A DNA stretch of 10,202 bases from Chloroflexota bacterium (lineage in GTDB: Bacteria; Chloroflexota; Dehalococcoidia; JABGRK01). Position 1 is the stretch's first letter. Each line of letters opens with the position of its first letter. The position numbers and the translations under genes are program-made. The stretch spans positions 1 through 10,202 of the forward strand of contig DAOUZV010000035.1 of the NCBI GenBank assembly GCA_030665485.1. The letters are read 5' to 3'. The notes under the pieces were generated by a model. That model did not search any database. It saw only the letters and a program-made list of their open reading frames with translations, and was not told the origin of the DNA. This document shows, piece after piece, positions 1 to 5,915 of this stretch.

Positions 1-675
1 ATCAACTACTTAGAATCCAGCTTTTTAGGAGATGTCGAGCTTACCCAGAGTTTCAACGTTGCCGGTCCGCTTAATGATATGTTTGGTGGAGCCCTCGGGC
101 TCTCACTTACAATTACAGAAGGGCAAATGGCCTTTGAGGGATCGCCCGGGTATGTGGGGGATATCTTCGATTTCACTGAGGCAGAACGGGCCGCTCTTAT
201 AGCATCAGCGGAAGCAGCCATTGGTGCTTTCGCTCCAGGAGATACGTTAGAGTTATCAGAAGAAGAGCTCACCGCTCTAATGGCTGAAACCATGGAAGAG
301 GCTTTCGCTGGGGGAGATGCAGACCTTGGTATCGACTTTGATAATCTTTCGGTTAACGTTGATGAAGATGGCGAGTTGGTCCTGACCACAACCATTGAAG
401 TGCCGGAGGGTTCCGACTCGGGCTTGCCTGCCGGATCAGAAGCTGAAGTAGATATAATAACAGAAGTTGTCATTGACGACGAGGGAAATGCAGTCCTGGT
501 AATCACCGATGTGGAAATGGGTGGACTCAGCGCAGGCGAATTGGGGCTTGATATCGATGAGATGAATGATTCGCTGGAGGATTCGGGTATGAGCCTGGAA
601 GAGTCGCTGGGATTGCCCGAGGGCTCACTTACGGGGGCAGAAACTGATGCTGAAGGAAATCTGATTCTCACATAG
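1..675 (+). CDS. Extremely acidic protein of unknown function (5' end outside window)
   Basis: The frame is open from the first base of the window to a TAG at 673-675, so this is the last 224 residues of a longer protein. An internal ATG at 79 exists, but the frame is open with similar composition before it, so I treat the gene as truncated by the window edge. I do not recognise the family. By count, 52 of the 224 residues are Asp or Glu, there is one Arg, and there is no Lys, His, Cys or Trp. The second half has beta-type stretches with an acidic turn followed by aliphatic and Thr residues (for example DEDGELVLTTTIEV, DDEGNAVLVITDVEM and the C-terminal DAEGNLILT), which look like a loosely repeated hairpin unit. 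A Glu-rich, probably helical segment lies near residues 50-80. Such composition is common in exported or surface proteins, so a secreted protein or lipoprotein is possible, but any signal peptide would be outside the window. It ends 10 bases before the translin gene, so the two are probably co-transcribed. Confidence 0.75.
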   Translation: MNYLESSFLGDVELTQSFNVAGPLNDMFGGALGLSLTITEGQMAFEGSPGYVGDIFDFTEAERAALIASAEAAIGAFAPGDTLELSEEELTALMAETMEEAFAGGDADLGIDFDNLSVNVDEDGELVLTTTIEVPEGSDSGLPAGSEAEVDIITEVVIDDEGNAVLVITDVEMGGLSAGELGLDIDEMNDSLEDSGMSLEESLGLPEGSLTGAETDAEGNLILT

Positions 676-685
676 CAGTTAATAT

Positions 686-1363
686 ATGCTTAATGAAGAT
701 TTATATATTATAGGCGGAAAGATAAATGAAATTCTTTCCGCCAAGCATGAGGCACGGGAAAAAGCCTTGCCTCTTGCACGTAAAAGCATCCGTTTTTGCG
801 CCAATGCCATCCGCGCCATCCACCGCGCCGAGTACGACAAGGCCGTCGACCTTTTGACTCAGAGCCACAGCTGCCTGCAGGAGCTTAAAACAGCGCTTGC
901 AGACCAGCCCGGCCTGATGCACACCGGCTACGTAAACGATGCCCAAAAGGAGTACGCCGAGGGTCGGATCACGCTCGCACTGGTCACAAACGCCTCCGTT
1001 CCCGATCCCGATGAACTTGGTATAGAGTACGCCTCGTACCTCAACGGCATGGCCGAGGCGGCCAGCGAGATGCGCCGGCAACTGCTGGATAGAATGAGAG
1101 AGGGTAATTTCGAATTGGCCGAGGCACAGCTTGCCAGCATGGACGAAATTTACAACCTGCTGGTAACCATCGACTTCCCCGATGCTCTTACCGGAGGACT
1201 CAGGCGCACCACCGACCAGCTCAGAGGCGTGCTGGAAAGAAGCCGCGGCGACTTGACTAGGGCACTTGTACAAAGTAAACTAGAAAGGAAGCTGAGCAGC
1301 TTCAATAATAAACTTATAACAGGACAAAAAGTTGGGCTAAGAAATGTCCAAAGTTGCTATTGA
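686..1363 (+). CDS. Translin/TRAX-family protein
   Basis: All-helical nucleic-acid-binding protein of the translin family, 225 residues, the usual length. Family features seen: an N-terminal helix with AREKAL and ANAIRAIHRAEY (about 22-50), the EYAE motif at 89-92, YLNGMAEAASEMRR (118-131), MDEIYNLLVTIDFPDAL (152-168) and a C-terminal helix with TTDQLRGVLERSRGDL (175-190). In eukaryotic TRAX the matching EYVE glutamates plus an Asp (human E126, E129, D193) form the RNase site of the C3PO complex. Here the two glutamates are kept (E89, E92), while the position I align with D193 is Glu (E124). RNA- or ssDNA-binding and possibly RNase activity are inferred from the family; the bacterial role is unknown. 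The ATG at 686 has no clear Shine-Dalgarno site. It was chosen because it gives the expected N-terminal helix and starts 10 bases after the upstream stop, consistent with translation linked to that gene. About 15 tail residues (from 211) look unlike the family core. Confidence 0.85.
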   Translation: MLNEDLYIIGGKINEILSAKHEAREKALPLARKSIRFCANAIRAIHRAEYDKAVDLLTQSHSCLQELKTALADQPGLMHTGYVNDAQKEYAEGRITLALVTNASVPDPDELGIEYASYLNGMAEAASEMRRQLLDRMREGNFELAEAQLASMDEIYNLLVTIDFPDALTGGLRRTTDQLRGVLERSRGDLTRALVQSKLERKLSSFNNKLITGQKVGLRNVQSCY

Positions 1364-1372
1364 GTATATAAT
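1345..1372 (+). promoter_or_regulatory. Possible hppA promoter
   Basis: A perfect -10 hexamer TATAAT lies at 1367-1372, just after the translin stop codon. The best -35 at 16-base spacing is the weak TGTCCA at 1345-1350 (three of six consensus bases). The region is AT-rich, so a chance match is possible. If used, transcription would begin near 1379, and the hairpin at 1384-1406 would sit at the 5' end of the hppA message. Confidence 0.35.
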
Positions 1373-1383
1373 AAAATAGAATG

Positions 1384-1416
1384 ACTCGCTTTTTAAAAAG
1401 GCGAGTTAAATTTTTA
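1384..1416 (+). terminator. Terminator-like hairpin upstream of hppA
   Basis: ACTCGC (1384-1389) and GCGAGT (1401-1406) form a perfect six-base-pair stem. The bases between them are TTTTT and AAAAA with one extra G, which could extend the stem to about eleven pairs with a bulge. A T-rich tract (TAAATTTTTATTT) follows. This is the shape of an intrinsic terminator for the acidic protein-translin unit. It ends only a few bases before the hppA ribosome site, so it could instead, or also, act in the hppA leader. Confidence 0.6.
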
Positions 1417-1419
1417 TTT

Positions 1420-1426
1420 GGGAGGT
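1420..1426 (+). promoter_or_regulatory. Ribosome binding site that fixes the TTG start of hppA
   Basis: GGGAGGT is a strong Shine-Dalgarno site. The core GGAGG (1421-1425) ends eight bases before the TTG at 1434. It supports that TTG as the start rather than the next ATG seven codons further in, which would leave the spacing too long. Confidence 0.8.
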
Positions 1427-1433
1427 ATTAGAT

Positions 1434-3458
1434 TTGGAACTACCTATTTGGATAATGATTGCAATCGGCGTTTGCGGTATCGGATTCGCATACTATCTGG
1501 TGCGCTACGTAATGGGTTGCGATCAGGGATCGGATGTTATCCGCAATATATCCGCCGCTATCAAGGAGGGCGCCAACGCCTTCCTTAAGAGGCAGTACAT
1601 ACTGCTGGCGATATTCGTTGCACTGGTAACCGCAGTTTTGGCGGTTATTCCAGATTTGGGTTATAAGGTAGCGATAACGTTTGTTTCAGGCGCAATCTGC
1701 TCCGGCCTTGCCGGATTCATCGGTATGAGTATGGCCGTAAGGTCAAACTCAAGAACAGCCGCGGCGGCTCAAAAGGGCCTCAACGACGGGCTCAAGGTAT
1801 CGTTCCGCGGCGGTGCAATCATGGGCATATGCGTTGTCAGTATAGGCTTAATAGGCGTGAGCATACTGTATGCCATATTTAAAACAGACGCTAATTTTTA
1901 CAGCATACTCGCTGGTTACGGTTTCGGAGCATCGTCTGTGGCCATATTTGCCAGGGTTGGTGGCGGAATCTTTACCAAGGCCGCCGATACCGGTGCCGAC
2001 CTTGTTGGTAAAGTAGAACAGGGCATACCCGAGGACGACCCCAGAAACGCCGCCGTCATCGCCGACCTGGTTGGTGACAACGTGGGTGATGTGGCCGGCA
2101 TGGGCGCCGATCTGTTTGAGTCCTACGTAGATGCGATTATCGCAACGATAGCCTTATCTGCAATCGCAATAGGCGTTACAGCTAACACTCAGCAAATAGC
2201 CTGGTGGTTACCAATGGTAATAGCCGGCGGCGGAATAGTGGCCTCCATGATCGGTGTGTTCTTCGTCAAAGTGGGCGAGAAACTGGAGATGGAGGCTCTG
2301 CTCGGAGCCCTACGCCGCGGTATCTTGGTGGCTTCCGGTCTCGTACTGGCATTCACCGCAATAATTGTGTGGGTACTTGATGCCAGCTGGGGAATTCTAG
2401 GAGCCGTAGGCGCAGGCCTGATAGCAGGAGTGCTCATTGGTGAGAGCACCAACTACTTCACCTCTTACAGCTTCGGCCCCACAAAGCGCGTATCCGAAGC
2501 TTCAAAAATGGGTGCCGGCACCAATATCATCAGTGGCTTTGCCAACGGCCTGATGAGTACCGTTCTTCCCGTTATTCTGGTTGTTATAGCCATACTTGCG
2601 GCATACTATTTTGCCGATGTATATGGCATAGCCATAGCCGGCGTTGGCATGCTTGCCACTTTAGGTATATCACTGGCTACCGATGCCTACGGGCCGGTTG
2701 CCGATAACGCCGGCGGCATCGCCGAGATGGCGGAGCTACCAGAGGAGGTCAGGGAACGCACAGACGCTCTCGATTCACTGGGCAACACCACCGCTGCAAC
2801 TGGCAAGGGTTTTGCCATCGGAGCGGCGGGGCTTACCGCGCTTGCTCTTCTGCTCTCCTATGCAATAGCAGTAGGTGTCACAACCATCGACCTTCTTAAC
2901 CACAAGGTGCTGGCAGGCGTACTGCTGGGCGCAATGATGCCAGCGGTTTTCTGCGCACTTACCATGAACGCGGTGGGTAAAACAGCGTTTACCATAATTG
3001 CAGAGGTCAGGCGTCAGTTCAAAGAGATCGTCGGCATAATGACGGGCGAGGCCAAGCCTGAGTACGCCAAGTGTGTTGATATTTGTACCACGTCCGCTCT
3101 CAAGCAGATGATAGTACCCGGCGTAATGACCGTGGTAGCACCTATTCTCGTCGGGTTCTTGTTGGGACCCATAGCCCTCGGCGGCTTCCTTATCGGCGCC
3201 ACCGCCTGCGGATTCATCTTGGCGGTAACAATGGCAAATGCCGGCGGCTCATGGGATAACGCCAAGAAGTACATTGAAACAGGTCAGTACGGAGGAAAGG
3301 GTTCCGACGCTCACAAGGCAGCAGTTGTAGGTGATACCGTGGGTGACCCGATGAAGGATACCTCTGGGCCTTCGCTTAATATCATGATCAAGCTGATGAG
3401 TGTAATAGCGCTTGTGTTTGCGCCGGTGTTTGTCGGCACAACAGGCTGGATCGGCTAA
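1434..3458 (+). CDS. hppA: K+-dependent membrane-bound ion-pumping pyrophosphatase
   Basis: Integral membrane enzyme that hydrolyses pyrophosphate to phosphate and uses the energy to pump H+ and/or Na+ out of the cytoplasm. The 674-residue length and the many hydrophobic segments fit the family's roughly 16 membrane helices. The pyrophosphate and Mg2+ binding motifs are intact: DTGADLVGKVE (185-195), GDNVGDVAGMGADL (214-227), DNAGGIAEM (424-432) and GDTVGDPMKDTSGPSLN (633-649). In GNTTAATGKGF (450-460), Ala454 and Gly457 stand where K+-independent enzymes have Lys and Thr, so this is the K+-dependent class. Glu229 in DLFESY occupies the helix-6 position of the gate glutamate in Thermotoga-type Na+-pumping enzymes, while plant H+ pumps carry it one turn later; Asp233 is at that later position. 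Na+ pumping is therefore possible but not settled by sequence. The start is TTG with a strong ribosome site. The stop overlaps the convergent hydrolase gene by four bases. Confidence 0.96.
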   Translation: MELPIWIMIAIGVCGIGFAYYLVRYVMGCDQGSDVIRNISAAIKEGANAFLKRQYILLAIFVALVTAVLAVIPDLGYKVAITFVSGAICSGLAGFIGMSMAVRSNSRTAAAAQKGLNDGLKVSFRGGAIMGICVVSIGLIGVSILYAIFKTDANFYSILAGYGFGASSVAIFARVGGGIFTKAADTGADLVGKVEQGIPEDDPRNAAVIADLVGDNVGDVAGMGADLFESYVDAIIATIALSAIAIGVTANTQQIAWWLPMVIAGGGIVASMIGVFFVKVGEKLEMEALLGALRRGILVASGLVLAFTAIIVWVLDASWGILGAVGAGLIAGVLIGESTNYFTSYSFGPTKRVSEASKMGAGTNIISGFANGLMSTVLPVILVVIAILAAYYFADVYGIAIAGVGMLATLGISLATDAYGPVADNAGGIAEMAELPEEVRERTDALDSLGNTTAATGKGFAIGAAGLTALALLLSYAIAVGVTTIDLLNHKVLAGVLLGAMMPAVFCALTMNAVGKTAFTIIAEVRRQFKEIVGIMTGEAKPEYAKCVDICTTSALKQMIVPGVMTVVAPILVGFLLGPIALGGFLIGATACGFILAVTMANAGGSWDNAKKYIETGQYGGKGSDAHKAAVVGDTVGDPMKDTSGPSLNIMIKLMSVIALVFAPVFVGTTGWIG

Positions 3459-4078
3459 TAAGCGCGCAGGAACGGATTGTACCTGCGCTCATAACCAATT
3501 GTAGTTTGTGGCCCGTGGCCCGATAGAACAACTGTTTCGTCGGGCAGGGCCATTAACTTTTCCATAAGGCTGTTCATCAAATCCTCATGAACGGAATCAT
3601 CAAAATCACTGCGGCCTATGCCCAGATTAAACAGTGTATCTCCCGAAAACACGACACCGTGTCCGTAAATAGATATACCATCCGGCGAGTGACCCGGTGT
3701 GTGTATTACCTTAAAACTCAAATCCCCAATATCTATGGTATCACCATCGTCCACTACCATATCAGGAGGAGGTGGCATTTTGAAGGAAGGGCCCATTATG
3801 CGGGCAAAACGCTTGGTCAACTCAGGGTCTCTCCAGGCACCATGACTTACAAACTGCCCTCCGGTGATATCCCTGATGTCGCTTATGGCGCCGATATGAT
3901 CAACGTGATTGTGAGTCGCAATAATCGTAGTTATTCTGAGTGCCTGCTTTTTAGCCGTATCTACAACTTTATCAGCATCGGCACATGGGTCAATAACCAT
4001 GGCCTCCTTCGTTTTCTCACTGCCAACGATGTAGCAGTTGGCCATGAACGGTCCCAATACCAATGCCTCAATAATCAT
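3455..4078 (-). CDS. Metallo-beta-lactamase-fold hydrolase, glyoxalase II (YcbL) type
   Basis: Cytoplasmic two-metal hydrolase of 207 residues, full length for the compact glyoxalase II-like group. The complete set of metal ligands is visible: HNHVDH (His56, His58, Asp60, His61), His130 in HTPGH, Asp147 in FSGDTLF and His188 in SGHGP. The ending GYERRYNPFL is typical of the YcbL-type branch rather than of classical glyoxalase II with its extra C-terminal substrate domain. The family hydrolyses thioesters such as S-lactoylglutathione, but the substrate here cannot be read from sequence, and many anaerobes lack glutathione, so another thioester is possible. The ATG at 4078 is preceded by AGGGG (4085-4089) at six bases. 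The gene runs opposite to glyQS and converges on hppA, so it is probably transcribed alone. Confidence 0.93.
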   Translation of the reverse strand: MIIEALVLGPFMANCYIVGSEKTKEAMVIDPCADADKVVDTAKKQALRITTIIATHNHVDHIGAISDIRDITGGQFVSHGAWRDPELTKRFARIMGPSFKMPPPPDMVVDDGDTIDIGDLSFKVIHTPGHSPDGISIYGHGVVFSGDTLFNLGIGRSDFDDSVHEDLMNSLMEKLMALPDETVVLSGHGPQTTIGYERRYNPFLRAY

Positions 4079-4115
4079 ATATAACCCCTATCTTTACCTA
4101 TTACGTCTATAACCT

Positions 4116-4144
4116 ATTCTACCATCAGCATATAGCGGCTACAA
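4116..4144 (-). promoter_or_regulatory. Candidate promoter of the MBL-fold hydrolase gene
   Basis: Read on the - strand, TTGTAG (4139-4144) is followed after exactly 17 bases by TAGAAT (4116-4121). The -10 matches five of six consensus bases and the -35 three of six. Transcription would start near 4109, giving a leader of about 30 bases with the ribosome site in it. Confidence 0.4.
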
Positions 4145-4176
4145 GTAAAACCGTTACAAACGCTGCAAGTTCCAGC

Positions 4177-4205
4177 TTTACACTGCATGCCAAAACTGTT
4201 AATCT
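4177..4205 (+). promoter_or_regulatory. Candidate promoter of glyQS
   Basis: TTTACA (4177-4182, five of six -35 bases) and TAATCT (4200-4205, three of six -10 bases) are 17 bases apart, with a predicted transcript start near 4212. The -10 is weak, so this is only the best match in the divergent intergenic region. No T-box leader elements were seen. Confidence 0.3.
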
Positions 4206-4253
4206 TTGATAGGTAATTTGTACACCTTTTATTGATCTTTTCAGGTCGTATTT

Positions 4254-4260
4254 AAGGAGG
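4254..4260 (+). promoter_or_regulatory. Ribosome binding site that fixes the GTG start of glyQS
   Basis: AAGGAGG lies eight bases before the GTG at 4269. It supports that GTG over the in-frame ATG nine codons inside, because no comparable site precedes the ATG. Confidence 0.85.
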
Positions 4261-4268
4261 ATTATTTA

Positions 4269-5591
4269 GTGGCTGAACCCGGAAAAGTGGATATGGATAA
4301 AATCGCATCACTGGTAAAACGACGCGGTTTTTTATTTCAGTCGAGTGAAATATATGGCGGGCTCGCCTCCTGCTGGGACTACGGGCCTCTTGGGGTTGAA
4401 CTTAAAAATAACATTAAACGCGAGTGGTGGAAGACCAACGTACAGCAGCGGGATGACATAGTGGGGCTGGACGCCAGCATATTGATGCACCCGGACGTCT
4501 GGGCGGCAAGCGGCCACGTTAGCGGCTTCGCCGATCCCATGGTCGACTGCAAGTCCTGCCAGAAAAGGTGGAGAGCCGACCATCTGACAGATGAAAAGTG
4601 CCCCGAGTGTAGCGGCGAGGTAACCGAACCCCGCATGTTCAACCTTATGCTAAAAACATTCCTCGGCCCGGTGGAGGACGATGCTCATCAGGTATATATG
4701 CGCCCCGAAACGGCACAGGGCATCTTTGTCAACTTCACCAACATCTTAAATGTAAGCCGCAAGAAGCTTCCGTTCGGCATCGCTCAGATAGGCAAGGCAT
4801 TCCGCAACGAGATAACCCCGGGCAATCTGACATTCAGAACCCGTGAATTTGAGATGATGGAAATCGAGTATTTCGTAAAGCCCGGCACCGATGAGGAGTT
4901 GCACCAAAAATGGCTAGATGAGAGGCTCAACTGGTACGTCAACCTTGGTATAGATAGGGATCACGTACGTCTGCGCCAGCATGGCGATGATGAGCTGGCT
5001 CATTATGCGCAGGGATGCTACGATGTGGAATACCTGTTCCCCATGGGCTGGATGGAGCTTGAGGGCATTGCCAACCGAAGTGATTTTGACCTGAAAAGAC
5101 ACTCCGAAGAATCAGGCAAAGACTTGAACTACTACGACGAGGAATCGGGAGTGCACATAATCCCTTACGTAATCGAGCCATCAGCAGGTGTCGACAGATC
5201 AGCGCTGGCGTTTCTAACAGATGCTTACTATGAGGAACTCGACGACAAGGGCGATCTTAGAGTAATACTCAAACTCCACCCTAAGCTGGCGCCTGTCAAA
5301 GTGGCCATTCTACCTTTGAGCAAAAAAGACACTCTGACACCCATGGCCAAAGAGATATACTCTACTGCCCGCCAGAACTTGATGGCCCAGTATGATGACA
5401 CCCAGAGTATTGGCAAGCGGTACCGCAGGCAGGATGAGATAGGCACACCGCTGTGCGTCACCATAGATTTCGACTCTCTTGAGGATAAGCAGGTAACGGT
5501 CAGGGACAGAGACACCATGAAGCAGATTCGCGTGCCTATTGCAAAGTTGATTGGAGTACTTACGGCAAAGCTTAATGGCGAGCCGTTCTAA
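4269..5591 (+). CDS. glyQS: Glycyl-tRNA synthetase, single-chain dimeric type
   Basis: Class II aminoacyl-tRNA synthetase that charges tRNA-Gly with glycine for translation. It is the one-chain (alpha2) form, not the alpha/beta GlyQ plus GlyS form. The 440 residues are complete, at the short end for the family. The N-terminal RRGFLFQSSEIYGG (18-31) and YGPLG (38-42) are characteristic. A small zinc-ribbon-like insert carries Cys94, Cys97, Cys111 and Cys114 as two CxxC pairs. RPETAQGIF (145-153) lies in the catalytic core, class II motif 2 spans FRNE (178-181) to FRTREFEMMEIEYF (189-202), and motif 3 is EPSAGVDRS (303-311). The anticodon-binding domain covers about 340-440. The GTG start is supported by AAGGAGG. 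The gene is divergent from the hydrolase and faces the small gene at 5649-5858; no clear terminator was found after the stop. Confidence 0.97.
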   Translation: MAEPGKVDMDKIASLVKRRGFLFQSSEIYGGLASCWDYGPLGVELKNNIKREWWKTNVQQRDDIVGLDASILMHPDVWAASGHVSGFADPMVDCKSCQKRWRADHLTDEKCPECSGEVTEPRMFNLMLKTFLGPVEDDAHQVYMRPETAQGIFVNFTNILNVSRKKLPFGIAQIGKAFRNEITPGNLTFRTREFEMMEIEYFVKPGTDEELHQKWLDERLNWYVNLGIDRDHVRLRQHGDDELAHYAQGCYDVEYLFPMGWMELEGIANRSDFDLKRHSEESGKDLNYYDEESGVHIIPYVIEPSAGVDRSALAFLTDAYYEELDDKGDLRVILKLHPKLAPVKVAILPLSKKDTLTPMAKEIYSTARQNLMAQYDDTQSIGKRYRRQDEIGTPLCVTIDFDSLEDKQVTVRDRDTMKQIRVPIAKLIGVLTAKLNGEPF

Positions 5592-5648
5592 ATACCTCAC
5601 GTTGATGAAGTAGAGGAAATTCAAGAGGAACTCAAATAGGAGCTATAT

Positions 5649-5858
5649 CTATTTCAGATACCTGCTCATGCCGATGAGATACTTGCGGCACTCGTTGCGC
5701 ATCCATCCCGGCCTGTTACGATCCTTCTCTACAGCCTTGAGACACAGAATAGCCTCCTCAGAGGCCAAAAACGCTAGCACTTTAAGCGCGTTATCCCAGT
5801 CATCACGATGCCTGTATGGGTCGTTGATGATGTCCATCAACTCTTGCTCTTTACTCAT
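5649..5858 (-). CDS. Small 69-residue protein of unknown function downstream of sbcC
   Basis: I do not recognise the family. The ATG at 5858 (protein beginning MSKEQELMDI) was chosen because AGGAG ends eight bases before it. The frame extends 12 codons further to a TTG at 5894, which lacks a comparable site. The predicted protein is soluble, charged and helical: an acidic N-terminus, then ALKVLAFLASEEAILCLKAVEKD, which resembles one HEAT-like helix pair, and a basic end with GWMRNECRKYLIGMSRYLK. It has no membrane segment and only two separated cysteines, so no metal motif. It lies 57 bases after sbcC on the same strand, as the last gene of the mscS-sbcD-sbcC run, so a link to SbcCD is possible but unproven. 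A candidate promoter in the gap suggests it may also be expressed alone. Codon pattern and the strong ribosome site support a real gene. Confidence 0.7.
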   Translation of the reverse strand: MSKEQELMDIINDPYRHRDDWDNALKVLAFLASEEAILCLKAVEKDRNRPGWMRNECRKYLIGMSRYLK

Positions 5859-5866
5859 CAGCACAT

Positions 5867-5871
5867 CTCCT
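5867..5871 (-). promoter_or_regulatory. Ribosome binding site of the small gene
   Basis: AGGAG on the - strand, eight bases before the ATG at 5858. It decides the start in favour of the 69-residue form over an 81-residue form beginning at a TTG. Confidence 0.7.
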
Positions 5872-5877
5872 ACTATA

Positions 5878-5907
5878 ATTCTATACTCTTGCAACGGCAG
5901 AAGTCAA
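5878..5907 (-). promoter_or_regulatory. Candidate internal promoter for the small gene
   Basis: On the - strand TTGACT (5902-5907) and TAGAAT (5878-5883) each match five of six consensus bases and are 18 bases apart. The predicted start near 5871 would leave only about 13 bases of leader, with the ribosome site at the very 5' end. This is tight but workable, and it could be a chance match. Confidence 0.35.
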
Positions 5908-5915
5908 AGCAAAAG

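Noticed and set aside
6..671. Long serine-rich open frame on the - strand opposite the acidic gene
   Set aside because: It is the shadow of the Asp/Glu/Gly-rich + strand gene, whose GAN and GGN codons read as Ser and Pro codons in reverse. Its composition is low-complexity and the + strand frame joins directly to translin.
701..1273. 190-codon - strand open frame opposite translin
   Set aside because: The + strand shows clear translin-family motifs along its full length; the reverse frame is a by-product of its codon pattern.
3587..4084. 165-codon + strand open frame opposite the MBL hydrolase
   Set aside because: The - strand frame has every metal-binding motif of a known family, so the + strand frame is a shadow. 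Its sequence resembles no protein I know.
4079..4268. T-box riboswitch ahead of glyQS
   Set aside because: Glycyl-tRNA synthetase genes often have T-box leaders, but I found no T-box core sequence (such as TGGNACCGCG) and no terminator hairpin before the ribosome site, and the 190 bases must also hold the divergent promoter.
5634..5654. AAATAG ... CTATTT inverted repeat between glyQS and the small gene as a bidirectional terminator
   Set aside because: The stem is only six AT-rich pairs with a nine-base loop and no clear T-tract on either side, too weak to call.
5859..5894. Upstream TTG start for the small gene, giving 81 residues
   Set aside because: No Shine-Dalgarno site precedes the TTG, while the ATG at 5858 has AGGAG at eight bases. 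The extra codons also overlap the candidate promoter.
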